Shown here: positions 58,613 through 64,000 of the stretch, in pieces
Position numbering within the stretch: the stretch's first letter is position 1
How the letters are laid out: every line of letters begins with the position of its first letter
Source: Seonamhaeicola algicola
GTDB taxonomy: Bacteria; Bacteroidota; Bacteroidia; Flavobacteriales; Flavobacteriaceae
Assembly (NCBI RefSeq): GCF_007997385.1
Contig: NZ_VOSC01000012.1
Location: 62,001 to 126,000 of the forward strand
Length of the DNA: 64,000 bases
Direction: 5' to 3'
The notes under the pieces: model-generated
Databases searched by the model: none
Told to the model about the DNA's origin: nothing
Seen by the model: only the letters and a program-made list of their open reading frames with translations
Made by a program: the position numbers and the translations under genes

Positions 58613-58768
58613 GCTAGCGATATGCGCCGTGGGTAATCTTTAATTGTTTGGGCAATTTCTGAAGGTAGAGAAGCTGCAAGACAAGTTGATATATTTTTAA
58701 TGGGTAAATCTGATCTTCCAACTAAAAATGCTGAAGGCGATTTAGTAGCTCTTTAAAAAACTAAACAC
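58613..58768 (+). pseudogene. gltD: Right copy of the gltD 3' end, inactive fragment
   Basis: A 156-base near-copy of 54430-54584, coding for the last ~47 residues of GltD. It has no start or upstream part. It carries CAA to TAA (stop) and GGC to AGC changes plus one extra A after the stop codon. Both substitutions are of the C:G to T:A type. It continues into the terminator at 58780, which was presumably the original gltD terminator. Confidence 0.92.
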
Positions 58769-58779
58769 ATATTAAATAG

Positions 58780-58808
58780 AAAAGCGAACTTATAAGTTCG
58801 CTTTTTTT
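58780..58808. terminator. Terminator between the gltD remnant and the LytTR gene
   Basis: The stem AAAAGCGAACT/AGTTCGCTTTT is followed by a T run. It is bidirectional: for the ancestral gltBD transcript and for the minus-strand response-regulator operon. Confidence 0.85.
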
Positions 58809-58810
58809 GC

Positions 58811-59557
58811 TTATAAATTTAATAACTGTTTTAAAAAACCCTCTTTACTACTTAATGATACTTTAACTTTCACTGCATTACTCATTACAGCATAAGGTGG
58901 TTTAGTTTTAGTATATTTTTTTACGTGACTTAAATTTACTAAACACGATTGACTCACCCTGTAAAAGCCGCTTTCAAGTAGTATTTCTTCAAAACGCTTT
59001 AAGGTTTTAGAACTGGTTATTTTCTTTCCGTTATCAATATAAATATCAGTGTAATTTACTTTAGCTTCACAATAAATAATATTTGAAACATTTAAAACAA
59101 CGCATTCATTAGCTGTGTTTATGCTTATACGTTTTTTGGTAGTATCTTCTTTTAAATTATAAAGTAATGTGTCTATTTTTTTATTTACATCTTCAGTAGT
59201 TTTTTGAGATTTTAGCCTATTTACAACCTCATCAAAATCATCAAAATCAATAGGCTTTAATAAATAATGTAGCGCAGCAAACTTAAATGCTTTTACAGCG
59301 TATTTGCTATAAGCTGTGGTAAAAACAACCATAAAATTTAAATGCTTTACTTGTTGCAAATACTCAAACCCCGTTTGGTTGTTAATTTCTACATCTAAAA
59401 AAACTAAATCTGGATTTAGCGCATTTGTTGTTTCAACCGCATTTGTAACGTTTGTACATGTTTTTACAACATTAAAAACATCACTGTATTTACTGGTTAA
59501 TTTTAGTAAAGCATCAATACAATGCTGCTCATCATCTATAATTAATGTATTAATCAT
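58811..59557 (-). CDS. LytTR-family response regulator
   Basis: A 248-residue transcription regulator. The receiver domain (about 1-115) has Asp8/Asp9 and the phospho-acceptor Asp55 in LVFLDVEIN. The LytTR DNA-binding domain covers about 145-245 (NVSNIIYCEAKVNYTDIYI, SCLVNLSHVKKY). It overlaps the upstream histidine-kinase gene by 8 bases, forming a two-component pair. Targets are unknown. Confidence 0.94.
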   Translation of the reverse strand: MINTLIIDDEQHCIDALLKLTSKYSDVFNVVKTCTNVTNAVETTNALNPDLVFLDVEINNQTGFEYLQQVKHLNFMVVFTTAYSKYAVKAFKFAALHYLLKPIDFDDFDEVVNRLKSQKTTEDVNKKIDTLLYNLKEDTTKKRISINTANECVVLNVSNIIYCEAKVNYTDIYIDNGKKITSSKTLKRFEEILLESGFYRVSQSCLVNLSHVKKYTKTKPPYAVMSNAVKVKVSLSSKEGFLKQLLNL

Positions 59558-61604
59558 TATTTAAATATGCTAATTGAAAAGGTAATATTACTTCAACTCT
59601 TGTACCTAAACTTTTATTAATAATATTAACTTTTGCTTTTATGTTTTTGGTTTTGTTTAAAACCGAAATTCTATCGTTTGTAATTTTTATACCCAATGAT
59701 GTGTGTTCTGTATTCATTTTATTAGTATTTGTTATACCCACACCGTTATCATCTACACTATAACACAACTGTTTATTGTTTATTTTTTTAATTTGAATGG
59801 TAATTACACCAGAACCATTGAGTTTTGATATACCGTGCCAAATACTGTTTTCAACAAACGGTTGCATAATCATTGATGGCACTAAAACGTTGCTTTTATC
59901 AATACTATCATCAATTATAATTTCATAAATAAATCCGTTTGGAATACGCTTTTTTTCAATATCTAAATAACTCTCTAATAGTTTTACATCCTCTTCAATA
60001 GTAATGTTTTCATACATAGACACCTCTAATGTTTGACGCATTAATTTAGAAAATTTGGTAAGGTAATTTGATGCATCATCAACCTTATTACTTACAACGT
60101 AGTTATTTATAGCGTTTAGTGTATTGAATATAAAATGCGGATTCATTTGTGCTCTTAGTGCTTTTAACTCGGTTGTAGCCACTTTGGTGTTAAAATCGGC
60201 ATCACGTTTTTTCTTATAAAAAACCATTAACCCAACTATGAAACACAAAATAATGCCTCCGCCTGCTAAGTATGTTGTTTTTATAAACTTTTGTCTCTTT
60301 AACTCATTAGCAAAAAGCAACTGCTCTTGTTTATGATTGTTTTCTAGAATATTTTTTTCATTTTGGTATTTGTATTTTTCTTCAAGCCTTACTAATTCTT
60401 CTTTCTTTTCAATAGAATTAAAACTATCTTTTAATTTTACAGCTTCATTAATATAATTATAGGCCTTTTTATAGTTTTTTAATTGCTTGTTTACTGTTGC
60501 TAAGGCTTCTAGCGCTGATACTTGCAACGATAAACTTTGTGCTTTTTTAGCTAAATTATAAGCCTGTTGATAATGATTTTTAGCTTTAAGCAAGCCATTT
60601 GTATTTAAATAGCTCTCGCCCATATACTCATAAACTATAGCTAAGTTATTGGTGTTACCAATAGTTTCATATAGCGCTTTAGCTTCATTAAAATTAGTAA
60701 GTGCTTTGTTATAATTTTTTAAGCCAACATTTACAATACCTATATTGGTTAAGGCATTGGCCATACCTAATTTATTATCACTTTTTTGCATTATACCATA
60801 TGATTTTTGGTAATTATCAATGGCTTTTTGTTGCTGTTTTAAGTAGTCATAAATATTTCCAATATTATTGTAACTATTAGCTAAACCGTATTTATAATTT
60901 AAAGTTTGGTAAATTTTTGAAGCTTTTTCATGGTATACTAATGCCTTATTATATGTTTTTAACTTAGTGTACAGTATTGCAAGATTTTGGCTAGCGTTGG
61001 CATAATCTAAACTAAGGGTGTCTTTTAAATTTTTATATATGCTGAGCGCTTCTAAATACTTTGATAAAGACGAAGGATAATCAGACAAATACATATAGTT
61101 TATACCCATACTATTAAGCATTTTTGCCATTAACACACTATCATTTGCTTTTTTAAAAGCTTCAAAAGCTTCAATATTACATTTATTAGCTTTTACATAA
61201 TTACTTTTATTAAAATAAATGAGTCCTTTGTTATAAATAAGTCTTGCTTGTTTATTATAATTATTGGCACTTTTATAAATTTCACCTGCTTTATCATACA
61301 TTACTAGTGCCATAGAATCATTACCAATTGTTGAGTAATTATGCCCTTTATATTGGTATGCCCTAGCCTCTTTATCGGCATTTTTTAAATTTTTGGCAAT
61401 GGTAATGGCCTCGTCTAAAACTTTTAAACCTTTTTTAGCATTTATTGAATAGTAGTAATACCCTAAATCTGTTAACAAATTCAGTCGTGTAGAATCTGCC
61501 AACTTAGTGTTTACCAATTGGTTCTCTAAAGAATCTATTTCTCTTTGTTGAGCTACCAAAACAGCACTAAATAAAAAACACAAGTAGCTTATTTTTTTAA
61601 ACAT
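59550..61604 (-). CDS. TPR-containing sensor histidine kinase (LytS/YehU type)
   Basis: A 684-residue sensor. I chose the ATG at 61604, which gives MFKKISYLCFLFSAVLVAQQ, a clean signal peptide, and lies 28 bases after an exact TAnnTTTG element; a longer frame to 61673 would start upstream of that. About seven TPRs fill residues 30-400 in the periplasm, followed by a coiled coil, one TM helix (about 455-475), and the His_kinase domain with the phosphorylated His in MNPHFIFNTLNAI. The ATPase ends with DDNGVGI and SLGIKITNDRI. The partner is the LytTR regulator with which it overlaps. Confidence 0.93.
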   Translation of the reverse strand: MFKKISYLCFLFSAVLVAQQREIDSLENQLVNTKLADSTRLNLLTDLGYYYYSINAKKGLKVLDEAITIAKNLKNADKEARAYQYKGHNYSTIGNDSMALVMYDKAGEIYKSANNYNKQARLIYNKGLIYFNKSNYVKANKCNIEAFEAFKKANDSVLMAKMLNSMGINYMYLSDYPSSLSKYLEALSIYKNLKDTLSLDYANASQNLAILYTKLKTYNKALVYHEKASKIYQTLNYKYGLANSYNNIGNIYDYLKQQQKAIDNYQKSYGIMQKSDNKLGMANALTNIGIVNVGLKNYNKALTNFNEAKALYETIGNTNNLAIVYEYMGESYLNTNGLLKAKNHYQQAYNLAKKAQSLSLQVSALEALATVNKQLKNYKKAYNYINEAVKLKDSFNSIEKKEELVRLEEKYKYQNEKNILENNHKQEQLLFANELKRQKFIKTTYLAGGGIILCFIVGLMVFYKKKRDADFNTKVATTELKALRAQMNPHFIFNTLNAINNYVVSNKVDDASNYLTKFSKLMRQTLEVSMYENITIEEDVKLLESYLDIEKKRIPNGFIYEIIIDDSIDKSNVLVPSMIMQPFVENSIWHGISKLNGSGVITIQIKKINNKQLCYSVDDNGVGITNTNKMNTEHTSLGIKITNDRISVLNKTKNIKAKVNIINKSLGTRVEVILPFQLAYLNND

Positions 61605-61631
61605 AAAAGGGTTAAAATATTGTTGTTGAGT

Positions 61632-61639
61632 CAAATATA
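61632..61639 (-). promoter_or_regulatory. Candidate -7 element for the histidine-kinase/LytTR operon
   Basis: On the minus strand this reads TATATTTG, an exact match to TAnnTTTG, ending 28 bases upstream of the chosen start. Confidence 0.5.
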
Positions 61640-61781
61640 TAAACAATAGAAAGAATACACTGTTAACAGCCAATAAAAAAACTTACAAATAATAACTAAA
61701 AGTAGTCAAATAATAAATTTAAGTATACTATTAATAGCTACTGTTTTATTTTCATAATGCTATTAATTAATCCTAACCGTA

Positions 61782-62216
61782 ATGAAATCTTTATCTCACA
61801 CAAATACCCTTATGGGTATGCTAGCTATTTTACTTTTTAACGTAGCTATTGGCTTTTCTCAACCAAAACGATTGTCAGAACCTAAACGTATATCAAACAT
61901 AAAAACTGTTGATCATTTTGTAACACAATCATTTGACTTATATAACAAAATTTATGTTTATGATAGTTTAACTACTGCTGGTGTAGAAATACCTTCAGAA
62001 CTTGAAGCCGAAGTAGTTACAAGAGCCGAAAAAAACATTGATAGCTTACTAGAAGTACTTCCAGATTTGTTTGAAGACTTAACCGATGATGGTGCTTACC
62101 TAAAAAAACTAAAAGCCACTGCAAACCTTAACAAATCTAAAAAGGCATTAAAATATTGCTTAAAAACTGTAAAAGGTTACGCTGCTGGCACTAAAACCGA
62201 AGAAGATGAAGAATAA
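61782..62216 (+). CDS. Exported protein of unknown function
   Basis: A 144-residue protein with a signal peptide (about 1-27, cut near GFSQ) and a helical, charged mature part ending in an acidic tail (TKTEEDEE). No family recognised. It overlaps the next gene by 11 bases, so the two are co-translated. Confidence 0.65.
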   Translation: MKSLSHTNTLMGMLAILLFNVAIGFSQPKRLSEPKRISNIKTVDHFVTQSFDLYNKIYVYDSLTTAGVEIPSELEAEVVTRAEKNIDSLLEVLPDLFEDLTDDGAYLKKLKATANLNKSKKALKYCLKTVKGYAAGTKTEEDEE

Positions 62217-63066
62217 ATTACATGTAACAATAGCTGCCATATTATTAACTTTAATACTAAATAAAGTTAATGCTCAAAACTACAAAGACCAGTTTAAAAA
62301 CGATATTTGTAACTGTTTTGAAAATAAAATAAACGAACTTAGAAATAGCAGAAGCGCTTATGAGCAATGTTTTAATAAAGCATTACCAAACCACGCTAGC
62401 GCCATTGATGCCAGCATTAACGAAGAAAACCAACAACTTAAGTACAAAAAAGGGCAAGAATTAAGAAAAGAACTTAAGTTTAAATTTTTCTATGAGCTTG
62501 TTAGTAGTTGCGATATGTATTATCAAATTCTTGAAGAAGAAAGACAACGCAAACTCATGTCTGCAAAATCTAGAGTATCTCGTTCGCACTTAGAACGATT
62601 AAATCAACAAGTTGCAATGACTCCTAATTCCACTTCGTATTACAGGCGAGCTGAAACCTATTTTTATTTAGGTGAATTAAAATTAGCTGAAGCAGATATT
62701 AGAGAAAGTTTAAAACTTCATAAAACAGGTTACAACGCTGCATACTTAAAAAAAGAACAAACACTTTTAGGTTGGATATTAGAAGAGCAAAAGCGCTACC
62801 CTGAAGCTATTGAAATTTATAATAACGTTTACAACAACGGTTACAGTTACGGTTATTATTACTACCAAGACACCAAAATTTTAGCTGCTTTAGTAAAACG
62901 AAAAGCCGGTATTAAAGGCAATACCACATCTCAACCAACTGTTGATAATGCTGCTAATGCCAATAATCAAAAACAAATTCCTGCTGTAAATACTTCTGGA
63001 AGCCAACCTAAAAAACCAACTACTGCAAAACCTAAGAAGGACTTAAAAAAGTTATTCAAACTATAA
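62206..63066 (+). CDS. Exported cysteine-containing TPR-like protein of unknown function
   Basis: A 286-residue protein with a signal peptide (about 1-23). The first domain has a cysteine pattern (DICNCFENKI, YEQCFNKAL, LVSSCDMYY) seen in small secreted flavobacterial proteins. The middle holds TPR-like helices (YYRRAETYFYLGELKLAEAD and EEQKRYPEAIEIYNNVYNNG), and the tail is basic and proline-rich. It is coupled to the preceding secreted protein gene. Function unknown. Confidence 0.65.
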   Translation: MKNKLHVTIAAILLTLILNKVNAQNYKDQFKNDICNCFENKINELRNSRSAYEQCFNKALPNHASAIDASINEENQQLKYKKGQELRKELKFKFFYELVSSCDMYYQILEEERQRKLMSAKSRVSRSHLERLNQQVAMTPNSTSYYRRAETYFYLGELKLAEADIRESLKLHKTGYNAAYLKKEQTLLGWILEEQKRYPEAIEIYNNVYNNGYSYGYYYYQDTKILAALVKRKAGIKGNTTSQPTVDNAANANNQKQIPAVNTSGSQPKKPTTAKPKKDLKKLFKL

Positions 63067-63104
63067 AATTTAGCTATTAATTAATCCTTTTAAACAAAAA
63101 CACA

Positions 63105-64000
63105 ATGACATCAAAAAACACGCTTTTGATTATGGCTTTGCTATGCATTTTTTTGCTAAAAGCCCAAAACACATTAACTGTTGACAATTCAGTTGGAGCA
63201 AACGCCCAATACAGTGATTTACAAAGTGCTATTAGCGCCGCAAGTAACGGAGACATTATATATGTACACGCCTCTGAAATAAATTATGGAGATATTGATA
63301 TTGATAAACCATTAACGCTCATTGGTTTTTCGCATAGTGATGCTGATAAAAAATCAATGATAAATGAAATTGATTTACTTAATAACGCATCAAATGTTAC
63401 AATAACAGGCTTTAATATTACAAATGATATTAACGCCTTAAACCCTACCACAGCAATAACAAATTTAATTATTGAAAACAATTATATTGAAGGTACTTTT
63501 TGGTCTAATAACAACAATGCTGGTGTAACCAATATGATTATTAGAGGTAATATTCTTTATAGAATAGCTAGCAACTCTGTAACGTATTCAAACTACACAA
63601 ATACAACTATTAGTAATAATGTTATTACAGACAATATTTACATTTATTACCACGAATCTGTAACTATAAAAAACAACATATTTATAGATGCTTCAGCCCC
63701 AATTAATGTAAATAACGCTACAGGAAATTTAGATGTTCAAAATTGTATATTTATAGAATCATCTAGTACAACATTAAACATAAACTCTACGGGTGTTAAC
63801 TTTGAAAATTGCCTAACCTATAATTTAGGTAGTGGTAACTACAGTAACTTATCTGGAAGTAATAATTTAAACAATCAAAATCCAAACTTTGTAAGTGCAA
63901 CTGGTAGCACTTTTAATGCTGAAACAGATGATTATCATTTACAAGCAGGTTCTCCAGCTATAGGTTCTGGTGCCAGTGGTGTAGATATGGGCCTTTATGA
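63105..64000 (+). CDS. Secreted parallel beta-helix protein (3' end outside window)
   Basis: The frame is open from the ATG at 63105 to the window end (298 codons seen). It begins with a signal peptide (MTSKNTLLIMALLC, cut near KAQ). The motif YSDLQSAISAASNGDIIYV and the many short N-rich rungs (VTITGFNITN, LIIENNYIEG, TTISNNVITDNIYI) are those of a right-handed beta-helix, as in pectate-lyase-like and NosD proteins. DYHLQAGSPAIGSGASG marks the end of the helix domain as found in many flavobacterial proteins with a T9SS domain further on, which would lie beyond the window. Enzyme activity cannot be judged. Confidence 0.85.
   Translation, partial: MTSKNTLLIMALLCIFLLKAQNTLTVDNSVGANAQYSDLQSAISAASNGDIIYVHASEINYGDIDIDKPLTLIGFSHSDADKKSMINEIDLLNNASNVTITGFNITNDINALNPTTAITNLIIENNYIEGTFWSNNNNAGVTNMIIRGNILYRIASNSVTYSNYTNTTISNNVITDNIYIYYHESVTIKNNIFIDASAPINVNNATGNLDVQNCIFIESSSTTLNINSTGVNFENCLTYNLGSGNYSNLSGSNNLNNQNPNFVSATGSTFNAETDDYHLQAGSPAIGSGASGVDMGLY

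Noticed and set aside
61605-61673. Upstream start for the TPR histidine kinase
   Set aside because: The extension overlaps a perfect TAnnTTTG promoter element, and a proper signal peptide begins at 61604.

Overview
The window looks like chromosomal DNA from a marine member of the Flavobacteriaceae (Bacteroidetes). The evidence is a strongly AT-rich sequence, almost no Shine-Dalgarno sites, promoter -7 elements of the TAnnTTTG type, two proteins with type IX secretion (T9SS) C-terminal sorting domains, lipoproteins with the SC(S/K)xDDD style of N-terminus, and a GH16 beta-agarase. I saw no rRNA, tRNA or CRISPR array.

Layout. Positions 1-9.1 kb hold the end of a PiT phosphate transporter gene, an envelope protein, an OmpA-like lipoprotein, the class Ia ribonucleotide reductase genes nrdB-nrdA and a phytase-like esterase. 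Positions 9.1-22.5 kb are accessory: a T9SS cargo protein with ELWxxDGT repeats, then two related loci. Each locus encodes an ECF-type sigma factor, a one-TM protein with periplasmic TPRs, and, convergently, a very large exported TPR-CHAT (caspase-like) protein with a C-terminal membrane anchor. These paired loci are the best candidate in the window for an undescribed signalling system. Positions 22.6-33.7 kb are mixed housekeeping: flavoprotein, CtpA protease, dCMP deaminase, HupE/UreJ protein, M13 peptidase, CBS protein, aldo/keto reductase, a NUMOD4/HNH protein and a short SSB, the last two separated by a striking palindrome. Positions 33.8-43.6 kb hold a hybrid histidine kinase, nadA-nadB, a 597-residue protein of unknown function and a divergent PEP carboxylase.

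Positions 44-54.6 kb form a nitrogen-assimilation island. On the minus strand lies porin-amt-PII-amt; divergent on the plus strand are gltB-gltD. Between them sit two CCCC/GGGG dyads with centres about five helical turns apart, probably an operator.

Positions 54.4-58.8 kb are a rearranged insertion at the 3' end of gltD. The last ~155 bp of gltD occur twice, nearly identical, bracketing a complete IS256-family element, a beta-agarase gene with three tandem carbohydrate-binding-like modules, and a decayed C-terminal fragment of fructose-1,6-bisphosphatase fused directly to the second gltD fragment. That second fragment carries a nonsense change. This suggests recent gain of algal polysaccharide degradation through recombination.

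Positions 58.8-64 kb carry a LytTR response regulator with its TPR histidine kinase, two secreted proteins of unknown function and the start of a parallel beta-helix protein that runs off the window. All assignments come from reading the sequence; none was confirmed by a database search.
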